Positions 8,616-20,332 of a stretch of DNA of 64,000 nucleotides are shown here, piece after piece. Positions within the stretch are counted from its first letter, which is position 1. Every line of letters starts with the position of its first letter. A program made the translations under genes and the position numbers. Source of the DNA: Chlorokybus atmophyticus (Eukaryota; Streptophyta; Chlorokybophyceae; Chlorokybales; Chlorokybaceae); the NCBI GenBank assembly GCA_009103225.1, contig RHPI01001831.1:1-64000 (forward strand), in the 5' to 3' direction. Below the pieces are notes generated by a model, which searched no databases, was not told where the DNA came from, and was given only the letters and a program-made list of their open reading frames with translations.

Positions 8616-10537
8616 AGAGAAAACTGACTTGGCTATGTGCATGTAGGGGGGCAGGTGCACCAACACTGTTAACTTCTGAAGAGGAGGCTGATCTAGCTGA
8701 ATTTGTGAATGCACGCAATCAAGTGGGACGAGCAATGACATGGACTGAAATCGTGCTGGAAGTGGGCAAACAATTGACTAAGGATCCTCGTGCAAACAAC
8801 TGGAAGCATGGCGTACCTACCAAGAAGTGGTTTGATGCATTTGCAGCAAGGAACAAGCTATCCTCGCGCAAGGCAGAGCCACTGGACCGCTCCAGGAGGG
8901 TGGGACTCAGCCGGCCTGTTGTTGAACATTACTTCAACCTGTTGGAGCAAGTGGTGACTGAGTTGGGAGTTGAGCCCGCAAGGATCGTCTCAGCAGATGA
9001 GATTGGGGTTGAACCGGACACTGCAATGCAAAACCAAATAGTGATAGTGGCAAGGTGAGTGTTACCTTGCCACTATCACTCTTTGGTTTTGCATTGCAGT
9101 GTCCGGTTCAACCCCAATCTCATCTGCTGGAGTGTTATTGTTGCAACTACCAATGCATGCCCCTGTCAGTGCATGTGGGTCAACGTCATGTGGTTGTAGC
9201 AGCAAGTACAAAAGCACGCGCAGAGTGTGCTAATGCGTGTATGTGTCGGCAGTGGATCGAAATGGGCACAAGCTGCAACCACTGGAAGCCGCGAACACAT
9301 TACCTTGATGTGTGCCGTGACTGGTGCTGGGTATGCCTTTCCCCCCCTGGTCATTCTGAAGGGCAAAAGGCTCAATGACGACTACAGAGACTTCGGGAAG
9401 AAGGTGCCAGATGCCCGGTTCAAGGCTCAAGACAACGCGTGGATGACAACGGAAATCTTTCAAGAGTGGGTGAAGATGTTGGTGGACCACATCCCTGGCG
9501 GCGTGTCGCTTGACAAACCTGCACTGCTTGTCATAGTTGGGCATGTTAGCCGCTACAACCCAGTCATGATTGAGTACGCCAAGGAGAAGGGTCTGCACAT
9601 TCTGATACTTCCTCCTCACACCACACACAGGCTGCAAGTTCTTGATGTGGCATGCTTTCACTTCTTCAAAGAGAGCTACCGGAAGCAATACCAACAGAGG
9701 CAGAGGACACGCTTCAACTACCACCCACACAGAAAGGAGTTTTTGAGCATGCTTGTGGAGCCATTCTTTGCGGGGCTGTCATCAACCAACATCATCAGCG
9801 GCTTTCGTGCTTGTGGCCTATGGCCAATTAACAAGCATGCAGTGGACAAGTACCTACCCCCTGTTCTGCCAGCTGGCCACTTGAGAGCCCTGCTGCAAGC
9901 CATTGATGTTGATGATGCCATAGCCCAGGCTGACGCCAACCCAGAGGTGGAGGTGGAAGACTGTGCCTTGCATACAGAAGCACCTAAGAAAAGGAGGGGG
10001 GTTACCACTGCACACCTCCTCATCAGCGACGAGCTGCACGCAATGCTAGTGGCTCAAGACGAAGAGAAGGAGCAGAAGAGACAAGCAAAGCTACGCAGGC
10101 AAGTAGAACAAGCAAACAAGAAGGAGGCAGCAGCAATGGCAGCAGCTCAGAAGGCAACAGCAAGAGCAGCCAAGAAGGCTGCTAGTGAGAGGAAGAAGAT
10201 GTTAGAACAAGCAGAGAAGGATGAAAGACGTGCTGCAAGGGAGGACAAGCAAGCAGAGGCAGCAAGGCAGAGGGCGGAAGCAGAGGAGGCAACTCGCCTT
10301 GAGAAGGAGCAGAGGGACAAGACCAGGGATGAGGCGCTGGCTATCCTTTGCCGCTACGAATGGGATCCTGTGTTGTGTTGCAATCAGCAGGGAGACCCAT
10401 TCGGTGACGTAGCAGAGGACTACGCCAACACACGCTTCAGGCCCAACCCTGAAGCGCGAGCAGCAGGCGCACGCTGGCGAGCAAAGCGGCGAGCTGCAAC
10501 ACAGCAACCAGCGCCAGTCATGCATGCTGCAGCTTAG
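8382..10537 (+). CDS. Pogo-type DDE transposase, three exons
   Basis: Exons are about 8382-8536, 8647-9054 and 9253-10537; phases agree. The first codon used is an in-frame ATG at 8382, but coding similarity may begin near 8325. Exon 1 carries a Psq-type helix-turn-helix (HDISRVVSAVKSGCMAVSTA). Exon 2 carries a CENP-B-like domain (LTSEEEADLAEFV) and the first catalytic Asp (VSADEIGVEP). Exon 3 carries the rest of the DDE_1 domain with the third Asp (LQVLDV) and a long Lys/Ala/Glu-rich coiled-coil tail. The position of the second catalytic Asp, normally in LLLDGH, reads LLVIVGH, so Asp is replaced by Val and the enzyme should be inactive. Intron 1 holds a (GT)n tract at 8571-8610. Intron 2 begins with an inverted copy of the end of exon 2. 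Confidence 0.85.
8991..9129. repeat. Near-perfect 65-bp inverted repeat (hairpin) across an exon-intron junction
   Basis: Arms 8991-9055 and 9065-9129 match at 64 of 65 positions, separated by a 9-base loop. The left arm is the last 64 bases of exon 2, including the first catalytic Asp codon, plus the first intron base. The right arm is its reverse complement inside the intron. The splice donor lies at the loop. Confidence 0.97.
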
Positions 10538-11383
10538 GTAGGCCTGTAGCAGGGCAGATGCAACCTGTAAATAGACATGACTTGTACAAAGACACACACA
10601 GCAACAACAACCTCCACAACAACAACCACAACTCCAACAAGAAAGCATCCAGATCACCTTGGCTTGCCTTGCAAGATGGATTGCCTTGCACTCCGCTTTG
10701 CATGCCGCCGCTCAACCATCAACTCCTAGGCCTTGGCACCACACTCTGTGCGCTCACACCCCTGTGCACGCCTCCTGCACAGCGCCGCCGGCGCCAACCC
10801 TAACTTGCAGCACAACTACCTGCTTGGCGCCAACATGGCGGCGTAGCTTAGCGCCAAAAAATGGCTGCACTAACTGGCTGCAAGGCAAGCCTGTGATAGG
10901 CTGGCGCAGCACTGGGCCTATTACAGGCTTGATAGGCTGCCAAGACAGCAAGGCTAACCCCGCCAACCCCTCACACCCTTCACAAACGATAAGTGCTGCT
11001 AGCGCGCAGACAAGGCATTCTGACCTTCCGAAATTAGGGGCAACTCACTTTTGAGGAGAGCCTCAAAATACCCCTACTTTGGCGTGCTGTATCTGGCGCG
11101 ATACTGCGCCAAAAAATGCAAAAAAATAACCATTGTGTAGCCCTAAGCCTCAGCTACAATTCCTATACATACATCACCGCCAAAAAACGTACTTATTAGC
11201 CGCCACAACCTTAAAACCTCAAAAACCTCCGAAATTAGGCACTCTTACCCTACGTGGGTTGCAAGTCATGTCAAATGGCCATCCGGCGCTGACCTGAGAG
11301 GCCTTTTCCTTGTATCGAGCGGCCGCCTCTCGCCACGACGCACGTGTGCACCCTGACAGCGGCTGACAGCGACGGCACCAACC

Positions 11384-12028
11384 ATGCCCGCAACCATGTG
11401 GCTGAGTCAGTCAGCTTGCTCCATGGCGGGGCGCAGGCCAGGCGGCGGTCGTGGCGACCTGGTGAAGGCGAGCAAGCAGCTGTCCTACCTGCTGAGGCAC
11501 CACCCGGAGAGCGCAGGCCTGCGGCTGGACGCGCAGGGGTGGGTGCCTGTGGCGGAGGTGCTGGCGGCGGTGCCGAACCTGACCGCCGCCCAGCTGGAGG
11601 CCGTGGTGGCCGCGGAGGGCCTGGACAAGAAGCGCTTTACTGTCGCCGTAGGCGACGACGGCGTCGCTCGCATCCGAGCCAGCCAGGGCCACTCCGCCGC
11701 GGTGCCCGTGGATCTCGCCCTTGTCGCCGCCTCGCCGGCCGACGTACCTGCCCACCTCTACCACGGCACTCCCGCCGTCAACCTCCCATCCATCATGGCC
11801 CAGGGCCTCCGCCCCCGCTCTCGCCACCACGTCCACCTTTCCAGGGACGTCCCCACAGCCCTTGCCGTCGGCCGGCGCCACGTGGGCGGCGGCGGCGCCC
11901 ACCCGGTCGTCCTGCAGGTGGCTGCCGCCTGCGCAACATCTTCAGGCCTCGATTTCTACCTTAGCGAAAATGGCGTTTGGCTGGCTGATCATGTGCCTCC
12001 CTCCTACTTGAGTGTTCATCCTGCTTGA
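11384..12028 (+). CDS. TPT1: tRNA 2'-phosphotransferase (Tpt1/KptA family)
   Basis: The 214-residue single-exon protein is full length for the family. It transfers the internal 2'-phosphate left at the splice junction of ligated tRNA to NAD+, giving ADP-ribose 1'',2''-cyclic phosphate. Signature motifs are present in order: LSYLLRHHP (Arg38-His39), KKRF (82-85), IRASQGHS (97-104; the family usually has ANQGHS), YHGT (126-129), HVHLSRD (149-155) and a C-terminal NGVWL followed by VPP. The start ATG at 11384 gives a 24-residue Gly/Arg-rich leader; a second ATG 14 codons in is also possible. The gene begins 130 bp after the right end of the pogo transposon and is GC-richer than its surroundings. 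Confidence 0.93.
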   Translation: MPATMWLSQSACSMAGRRPGGGRGDLVKASKQLSYLLRHHPESAGLRLDAQGWVPVAEVLAAVPNLTAAQLEAVVAAEGLDKKRFTVAVGDDGVARIRASQGHSAAVPVDLALVAASPADVPAHLYHGTPAVNLPSIMAQGLRPRSRHHVHLSRDVPTALAVGRRHVGGGGAHPVVLQVAAACATSSGLDFYLSENGVWLADHVPPSYLSVHPA

Positions 12029-13436
12029 AACTCGCACCATACTAAAGCAAACAACCATTGTGTGGTTACTCTTTTGGCTCCAAGCCGGCTTCAAGCTGCA
12101 AAACAGTGCGTCTGTTGCAGGCAAGTGAAAGTATTGCGTCCTTAGCATGTCGATGTAGCAGTGTGTTGTTAGTTTCTTCAGTCTGACTTGCCTGTGCCAT
12201 TTGCATGGTACACGTACTTGTTGTGCTCTGTTCGATCTCGCACGCACGTGCGCACTTGCTTGTGAGCTGTGTGCGTGCATGCACGCATCCATTTGTTTGT
12301 GCATGTGCGAGTCTTACATGTACATGTAGCACGCGCATGTGCCATGTGTACTTGTGAAAGACAACGGAGCTAGCGCCCGTGCGCGAGTGTCTGTGTGTTT
12401 GTGTGCTGAGACTTACCTGCATTTTCATCGTTTTCTAAACTCAAAGTAGTGTCTTGCAGGCGGTTGTTAGTGTCTACAAGGCAAGCCTGTTATGAAGGTC
12501 TCGGCCTAGTTGTGTGGTGCCTAGTGATTGATGGCATTCACATCGTTGTGCTTGCAAGGAAGTTTGCTACGCCATGTCCCAGTCGGTTCGGCTACGTTGA
12601 TGGGCCACTCAGGTTGTTGCCAGACATGACCCGTGAGGCAGTCACCAGCTGCTGGAGGAGGAACAACATGTTTCCTGCCTGAAGCAGCAATACAACCTGT
12701 TACGGTGACTTGACGCTGGTGCAGTAATGTAGTAGCATGACGCTAGTAGTACACATAGCTCGGTCTGCTGCATTGTCGTGTGCGCATGCAAGTTATGTAC
12801 ACTCAGTTGACGAGTCTCTTGAGCTTTCCTTGTGTACGGTGTTGTGGAACAGGTCCATTTCAGCACCACACATTGTGATTGGAAGCCGGCAGCGTTTTTT
12901 GTGCAACTTGCATTTCTAAGTACTCTGGGGTGAAGTGAAGGTCGTAGCTTGCCAATGTACTAAACATGCGATACAATACTTATATGCATAAGATAATATG
13001 GAAACTGCAGGTGTCCTAGCTAGCCAACCAACCAACAAGCACGTCATAACAGAATAAGCAACAACATGAGGCAAACACACCATATTTCAGGTCGGGGGGG
13101 CATAGCGCAGCATGTGCCTCCAGTCATGCGCATGTGTGTTATGTACATGGGTGTTCAACACGTGCATGGAAGTTGACAGCACGTCCTACACATAACCCAA
13201 CCTGCTACTTTGAGACAGACTACACAATCACATCACAGCACACGCTCACCATTAAAATCACACAACAAGTAACGCACCACCTGCAACTGAACTATCCAAG
13301 CGCAAGTGTGCTCAACATGGTAAGCACATGTACATGCAGAGGTTCGACCACGACCACTACTATGTACACACATACAAACTTGTATGAGTGCGATATCGCG
13401 CACACAGCTGAACACTATCGTGGCACACCGCACCAG
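12029..13436. other. Intergenic, no gene recognised
   Basis: The first part should be the 3' UTR of the phosphotransferase gene. The rest has only short frames without family resemblance, and CA/GTGCA-rich stretches. Confidence 0.5.
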
Positions 13437-15430
13437 TCACAGCAGCCTGCTCCAGTGCTTCTCTAGCTCTTGCAATACGGAGGTGGCCAGTTCGCCAGCT
13501 TCCGGAGAGATGTTCAAGGCGCCAGTCAGATACGCACCACTGAAAGCCTTCCAATAAGGTGACGCAGGCCTTGGATAGTATGGATCGTTGATCGTGATGC
13601 TTTGCACAATGACATGGACGTCGTCATTGTGCGCCCGCATCTGATTGAAGTCGATACAACCATACCAAGGCTCTTGACTCATGGGGTTGTTGGGGTCACT
13701 GCACAAAACAAACTCGATGTCGCGCCCGTCCCAACCAACCTCAAAATTGATGAAGGACAGGAGCTGACCCATGCCAGCAGCAATCCTACTTGCGGGTAAG
13801 CCCAATCCTTCGATGCGATCGGTCGTAAGCGGATAATTCTCCAAATTGAAAAACCTGCTACGGGCTTGACTCGTTTCCTTGCCTAAGTAAAGGCGTGCCA
13901 AGAATGGTGGCATAGGTTTCTCCTTCTCAGCCTCAGGAAAATACTTCTCCATGATGGCGTTGCCGACTTCGAGTGGCACCGGCCGCATGCGCTGCATCAC
14001 ATACATTGCAACGGGTGGCAAGCCCAAGGCCATGCCTGGAGGGTTGCCAAGAGCATTCGCAAAGTCCTGAAACGTGTCGTAGTAGCCAAGTGGTTGGGGC
14101 ACTTGAAATATTAAATGCTCTTGCTTGCTGCATGCGGCAGCAAGCAACTCAAGATCTTTGTATTCCTGCAACAGCTTCGTGGCATCTGCTTGATGCCTAA
14201 CTTGCTTGACAACAACGGCGCTGTAGTCCTTGTTGCAGAAAACAGTAGCAAAGCTACCGGCACCCAAGCGCTCGAACCGACTGATCAGAGCAGAACTTGG
14301 AACCTAAATTCGTACAAAGGTAACAGGTGATTAGAAACCAAGCAAGTCATCACATTCATTACTCCGGCATGCATTTCCTTTGACAGATGTCACACTTGAA
14401 GAGCAGCATGGAAGATATCTAACAACGCATCAACCTAACAGCTTGTTCAACTCTTCATGCTGTGTGCATGACAGTACTTGGAATTGGGACGACTCAATAG
14501 CGAAGCATGCATCAGTATTGGGTTTCACACACCTCCGCTTGTGCAGTGACAGAACCGGCAGGCTCCCCTTCGACACCCTTCACAGCCTGCTTGAAAACAC
14601 TACAGTCATCTCTCAAACCCTTGACTATCATAGCCATGACGTTAGGACGAACAAACATAGTTGCAGTGCACCAGTACTGCCTCCCACACCTCAGCTTTTG
14701 CAGTGATGGTAGCAGGCTCAGCTTGGACAACTTGCACCTCCCCTTTACCCTCCTCCAACTCTTCATCCTGATGTGAGTGCATGACAGCATCGCAAACTTG
14801 GACTGAGGACAACCCGACAGAAAAGCATTGCACGAGATTTGGCTTTCGTACACCTCAGCTTGCGCAGTGAAGGGCGAACCAGCAGGCTCGCCTTCAACCT
14901 GCTTGACAACAATACTGTCATCTCCCAAACGCTTGGCTATATTAGGACGATTAAGTACTGCCTCTCACACCTCAGCTTGTACAGTGATGGTATCAGGCTC
15001 ATCTTGGACATCTTGCGCCTCCCCTTTGCCCTCCTCAGCCTGCTCGCCAACAACAGTATCTCCCAAGCGCTCCACTATGCTGACGAACGCTGCCTCGCCC
15101 ACCAGCGTTGTTGTCAACGTTAGGTTGTCCATGAGATCATGCAGAGCAGGATATGCTTGGCTTTGGTCTCCCAGTTGCACCTGAAAACTGTTGCGCAACT
15201 TGTCCAACAGTTCTGTCGCAGGCATGTCCAACAGACTTGCCTGCGACAGAACTGTTGGAGGTGAAAGTTTGTCAGAAAGCATGTCTGACAGAGCGGCCAA
15301 AAGCGGCCACAGCCAAGCGGGCATGCCTGGCAACAACTTCGTTGCCATGGCCCGTCAGCCGTTCAAGGCTGGGTTGCATGGTGTAGGTCCAGCCAAACAG
15401 TGCAAACGGAAGGCTGCAAGGACCTACAAG
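13437..15430 (-). CDS. DUF3669-like protein A (frame-shifted copy)
   Basis: The last exon (14303-13437) begins with FERLGAGSFATVF, resembling a kinase glycine loop, and contains VVVKQV, YVMQRM, ARLYLGK, NYPLTTDRIEGLGLP, GRDIEFVLC, YGCIDFNQ and NDPYYPRP. The last three match the DUF3669 family, best known from fungi and of unknown function. Upstream lie four consecutive small exons at about 15085-14980, 14950-14860, 14780-14690 and 14620-14530; each encodes about 25-35 acidic residues ending in …QAE and each is followed by a GTGTG donor. The first exon (to about 15430) encodes PSLERLTGHGNEVV and MPATELLDKLR. It has one extra T, in the TTTT of the minus strand near 15303, compared with paralogue B, which breaks the frame. 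Paralogue B lies at 46332-48082. Confidence 0.65.
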
Positions 15431-18400
15431 CAAAGGTCAGCAACGTTAGTCATTAACCCGCAATAACCTAGGCAGTGCCCCTGTTTTACTCACAACGCGT
15501 GTACTTGATAGCCAATACTCTACATATTGCTCTGAATGCACAGCAATCTTCATCCATCAAACACACACACGCATACGCAACACACACACGCATGCATGCA
15601 TGCATGCATGCATGCATGCATGTACAACCATTATATAAACCGTCACATGCAGACGCACTGTGTTGAATGCAAGGCATGTGGAAACACGCACGAGCAAGCA
15701 GCCGCAACAGAACTCACCCCGCTCCACAACATGCAAGGCATGTGGAAACCCGCACGAGCAGCCGCAGCGCTCACAATCCTCATCCACCACAAGCTTGCTG
15801 TGTTCGCTACAGAAACTACAAAGTCACACAGCACCTGACCAGCAGATTAGCGTTAGTAGTTTGAGATCAATGAACGGAAGGCAGGTGGGCGGTAGAATCG
15901 CTAGTGCCCGCCTGCCTCGCCTACAGTAGGTTTGAGGGGTTGGAGAAAGGCGAGGCAGGCAGGTGGCAGCGAGTAGCCACCGCCTGCCTCGCCCTTGTCA
16001 AATTAGACCTGCTGATTGTGTCTCAGTTTGTGAGTACCGTAAAGCTGTGAGTTTACTGTCCCATACATCCATCATGCGTGACCGGGTGGCCGTCACGCAT
16101 CGCATTCGGCGATGTTGGTAACCCGTTCTATAACAACTGTAGCTAACGTCGTTGTCATAAAAATGTCACACACAACAAAAACATGACAAATTGTAGGCGT
16201 CGTCGCGATGATGAACGATCACATTGATGCGGTTGCCTTACATACATATACATGTATGCATATCTGCCCAGATTATTGTACTATGTCTTACATCAGTTGT
16301 ACTTGTTCATGTACATTATAGTGTTAGAAATCGTGCTTGTTTTTATGTACAAAGGTACTATGAATTTTGTGTCTTATATATATTTATAATTATCTATATA
16401 ACTAATATATTAAAATATGTATTACAATATTTCAATAGAATACTATGGATATTTATAATTAAGCTGCAATCGTTTCCTTCAGCTTTGTCAAGCTTGGACC
16501 TGATCTTTATGTTTAAACTAATCATCGGATATTATGACATAAAAGCCAAAACTACTATATAACTGCATGTAAGACAATTGTAACACAAACATTGATTTAA
16601 CGATAAACAATATTTTTAATAAAACAAGAGTGAAATGTGCAAGTGTATGTAAGAAAGCTTGAGTGTCAGCTGGTGCATTAGCCTAATGTCATTATCATGC
16701 ATATGCTTGGTGTATTGCCTATATATATGTGGTGTTCCGTGTTTACTGCCGCATGCGGCGCAAGGCATGCCGCCATGTACTGGGTGTGCGTGTTCGCCAA
16801 TCATTCATGCTGTATGATCATAGCCATATGTGTAGGTTTAAAACATGATTATATATAAATGCATTGGCCCAATCATATAATATTCTGCTTTTAAGTGTAT
16901 GGGCCCCAGCATATAATATCCATGATAGATGTTGTATATCAAGCGGTGTGACCACTACCTCTTATGGTCATAGTTCATGTGCATCTCTTTTGTGTCAGCT
17001 TACATGCACGCCAAGAATATTTGTGAAATATGTAGACTGAAATAATTTGTTTCTTTTGAGGCGCTAAATTATTTATGATATGTATATATGATACCAATAA
17101 TGGCAATCAACGTCATGTATGCGACAATTGCATGAACTTACATTGATTGCCATCATTTGTGTGGCCACATCTAGCGTGCGTCTCCTTCGTGTCGGCTTAC
17201 TAAGCCGACATGACATGCATGCTATAAGTAAATGAACTCAACTGCAAATTGTGCTGACTACCATTACTTGTTTGATTTGAGGCATTAAATACTAATAATG
17301 GCAATCAACGTCGTGCATCCGACCTCCGCATACGCTTGTGTTGATATTCAACGACCAATGTACTGCTCGTAATATGACTTTAAATATTGCAAATAATGTC
17401 ACATTGATTGTAACGATCACAATTCAATGGCAATATGATGTCGCGATGGCCAATTAATTGTACGATATTGTGCCATGCAAGCCTGCACTGATGACTCTCA
17501 CCCATAGAAGTTCAGATGTATATGTTATATCACCCATCCGTATCAAAGAGACATCGAGCTGCATATACATATTGTTTAATTATTTGATAATGTGCCATTG
17601 CAAGGTTCAAGAATTTATGTGGATCATCCCACCGTGGCGCACGTGAGGCTCACGTGTGCACGTGTATGTGTGCACATGCAAAGCGCTTGTCCTTTACTCC
17701 TCAATTTGCCCGTCAATCCTTTCAACGTACCTGCAGTTGAAGGCGCAACTACAAAACCAATATGGGTACTGTGGCCTCTCCTCCCTGCAGGTTGTGCTTC
17801 ACGGAAGGGGTACCCCTTCTTGCTGCCTACCTCGACCTGCTTGAGGGTCTAGTCTTATCTAGTGTCTTGCATACTATACTTGTAGTGTTATAGCTAGTCC
17901 AAGTGTTAACACTTACAACTGGCGTTGTATTTGATAGCTCTACCTTAGCCCCCGCATGATTGAGGGTGTTTTGCGTGCTGTTGGCTGTGCGCTAAATGCT
18001 GCACACATTCGTTTCCACATGATAGAGTGTGCTTCGCGCAGCTCTTGTGTCTATTATGGGTACTATTGCTACTTGCATAACAGATTCTGCATGAACCTTC
18101 AGCAAGCGTCTCTTACAAGCGCACGCGATATGACAGCGAATATGGCACAACTTGCCTTTGGTGTGACTCGAACCCAGCTTTCTCGAATCACAACCTCTTC
18201 TTCCTATTTACCTTATGAGTTAAACAACAGAAATTGAAAAAGCTTGCTCTTGGTATATCACTAGAACAATCGGATTACAACCCCCCCTCCCCCCCCTTCC
18301 TTAGATACGATAACATTTANNNNNNNNNNNNNNNNNNNNNNNNNNNNCCCCCCCCCCCCCCCCCCCCCCCCCCCCGCTTTCATCGTAAAGGGTGAAAGTG

Positions 18401-19795
18401 ACTACAAAATTGAATCCAAATTTGGATAATCTAACTTAGCGGTCATTGTTACGTGTGTAGAAAATAATTTTCATGCATGAGTAGGTTTGTCACATGATGC
18501 CTAATCAAATGGGTAGACAATTCTTTGTCCGATAAGGACAGACTTTATTCAATAACCAGACATCACCGCCTCAAACTCATCTGAACTTATATTTGAAACC
18601 TCTCAAACATTCAGCTTGTCAACTGAAAGTCAACTTACTAGCTGACCAACAAAGTCTTCAACATTGATTAGACAGCTGATGTTATCCTGCATACTCAAAT
18701 ATTTTTACAATAGTCTAGGTCTTAGCCATTTCAGTGACTTGAAGAAAAGTGAAGGTTGAATGTCAGACAAAAATAGCCTGCTTACATTCACAACATCTTT
18801 GATAGACAGAGTTCACTGCATATGGTTGATGCTGCTATCTGATTGTCATGCATTGGAGAGGTTACCGGTTTTATTCAACAACCAAACAAGCCATCTGCCA
18901 ACAAGATTATTAGTAGATCTCGTCAACCATGTACGTGCTGATACATCTAATTGCCGTCGCGGCGCAGCCACTCGTTTGCATCTTCATCCACCACGTCTTC
19001 CTCATCGCTCGAGGCGATGTTAATTCTTTGCGTGCCTCCCTAAGGGACACATGTATCAACCCCTTGGGCAATAACGCGTGCGAGTGATGTTTATTTTCCT
19101 TTAGTGACAATATTTATGTTTGCAAGCGGTATCATTTGTATAAAAACATGTGTGATCTCTCGTAATAATGATGTGAATGAAAATTGTGGCCAACATTGGT
19201 TGCATAAGAGTTTGACAATGTGACGCTACCAAGTTAAATACTTATTATGATATGCACGAAAAAAAGTGGTGCAGTTGTTGATATCATATCTAAAGGTTAA
19301 TTCTATCTTTATCAATCTATGGTTTGTTAAAAAGTAATACGGTATGTGTATTAATTTTGATATAAGTATGTACAAGCATGTAAAATTGAGGATTTATACA
19401 AGTATGAAGCATTGTGTATGTAACATATAACATAAATATATCATCAGACTGTATAGTTCTTAAATGTTTATATATTGTTTATGTATATACACACACATAC
19501 ACATATACATATATATGTATGTATACAAATATATATATATATGTGTATATATATACTTATATATACATATATGTGTATATGTGTATGTGTATGTATATAC
19601 ATAAACAACATATAAATATATGTATATATACATACATATATGTGTATATGCATGTATATATATATCAAGGATAATATCATGACATAGTATGCATGTTACA
19701 TGTGAACAACTACTAGTACACTGGCTCATAAAATTGAGAGGTGTATATACATGATTAATGAGTATAAATACGCATCTGTACGCGTAAAAACAAAT
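15431..19795. other. AT-rich gene-poor interval
   Basis: No open frame resembles a known protein on either strand. It contains (GCAT)n at about 15588-15621, a cluster of CGCCTGCCTCGCC motifs in both orientations at 15890-15992, repeated phrases such as AATAATGGCAATCAACGTC (near 17096 and 17295), and TA/CA microsatellites at 19485-19670. Base composition is markedly more AT-rich from 16220 to 19790 than on either side. Confidence 0.6.
18320..18375. other. Assembly gap followed by poly-C
   Basis: 28 Ns at 18320-18347, then an uninterrupted C-run of 28 bases preceded upstream by two C-rich runs. This is likely a sequencing failure in homopolymer sequence; the gap length is not reliable. Confidence 0.95.
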
Positions 19796-19873
19796 CATTG
19801 TGGTCGCTTGGCAGCATCCTTACCCCCTAGCAATATCCCAATTTCTTTAAAAGTTCTAGGTTTGAATTTCGCC

Positions 19874-19915
19874 GTTGCACAGAGCCATTGCGTCTGATGG
19901 CTCTGTGCAACGGTG
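19874..19915. repeat. Perfect 17-bp stem hairpin
   Basis: CCGTTGCACAGAGCCAT at 19874-19890 pairs with ATGGCTCTGTGCAACGG at 19899-19915 across an 8-base loop. It sits exactly at the switch from AT-rich to very GC-rich (GGC/GCC) sequence at 19910-20100. Confidence 0.9.
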
Positions 19916-20260
19916 GCGGCAGGCGGGAGGGCAGCGGCGGCGGCGATGGCGGTGGCGGTGGCGGGCGGGCGGGCGGTTGGACGGACGGGCGGGCTTAGCG
20001 GTGGTGGTCCGGCCGCAGCACTGGTGCGGATGTCTGGCCAGCCACCAGCAGGGAGGCCGCGGCAGGCCGCCTGCCAGCGGGCAGCGGGCAACGGCACGTG
20101 GGCAGAGTATAGTGCGCACATGTAAGCGTGTGAGCGTGTGGGCGTGCGTGTGTGTTGGCGTGTGGCGTGTTTTAGGTCTTCCACTTGTCACATTGGCCTG
20201 ATCTGGTAGTGCATGTGAGTGTTGGCGAACAGTTTACCTTGTGCCTGGCTTGGTCTGACA

Positions 20261-20261
<1 letters not shown>

Positions 20262-20332
<71 letters not shown>

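Larger units (their letters stand above)
7499..11250 (+). mobile_element. Pogo-type DNA transposon with TIRs and TA target duplication
   Basis: The ends are inverted repeats of 23 bp matching at 21 positions (left starts GGGTAAACGTGCCTAATTTC; right, read on the minus strand, GGGTAAGAGTGCCTAATTTC). Each end is flanked by TA (7497-7498 and 11251-11252), the target duplication of Tc1/mariner/pogo elements. Subterminal copies of CCTAATTTCGGAA occur at about 7528-7540 on the left and, inverted, at 11025-11037 on the right. The element is 3752 bp and contains a single three-exon transposase gene. The stretches 7540-8320 and 10540-11230 hold no gene that I recognise. Confidence 0.88.

Noticed and set aside
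8340-10540. Possible domesticated host gene rather than a transposon
   Set aside because: TIRs and TA duplication place it inside a transposon; domestication would need evidence of selection.
11344-11964. Arg/Pro-rich frame overlapping the phosphotransferase gene
   Set aside because: Out-of-frame shadow of the GC-rich TPT1 coding sequence.
12449-12682. 77-residue frame after the phosphotransferase gene
   Set aside because: No recognisable motif or splice context; likely chance.
15586-15700. CRISPR-like direct repeats
   Set aside because: A simple CATG microsatellite in a eukaryotic genome, without spacers.
18140-18200. GGGTTCGAGTC on the minus strand, resembling a tRNA T-arm
   Set aside because: No matching acceptor, D or anticodon stems around it.
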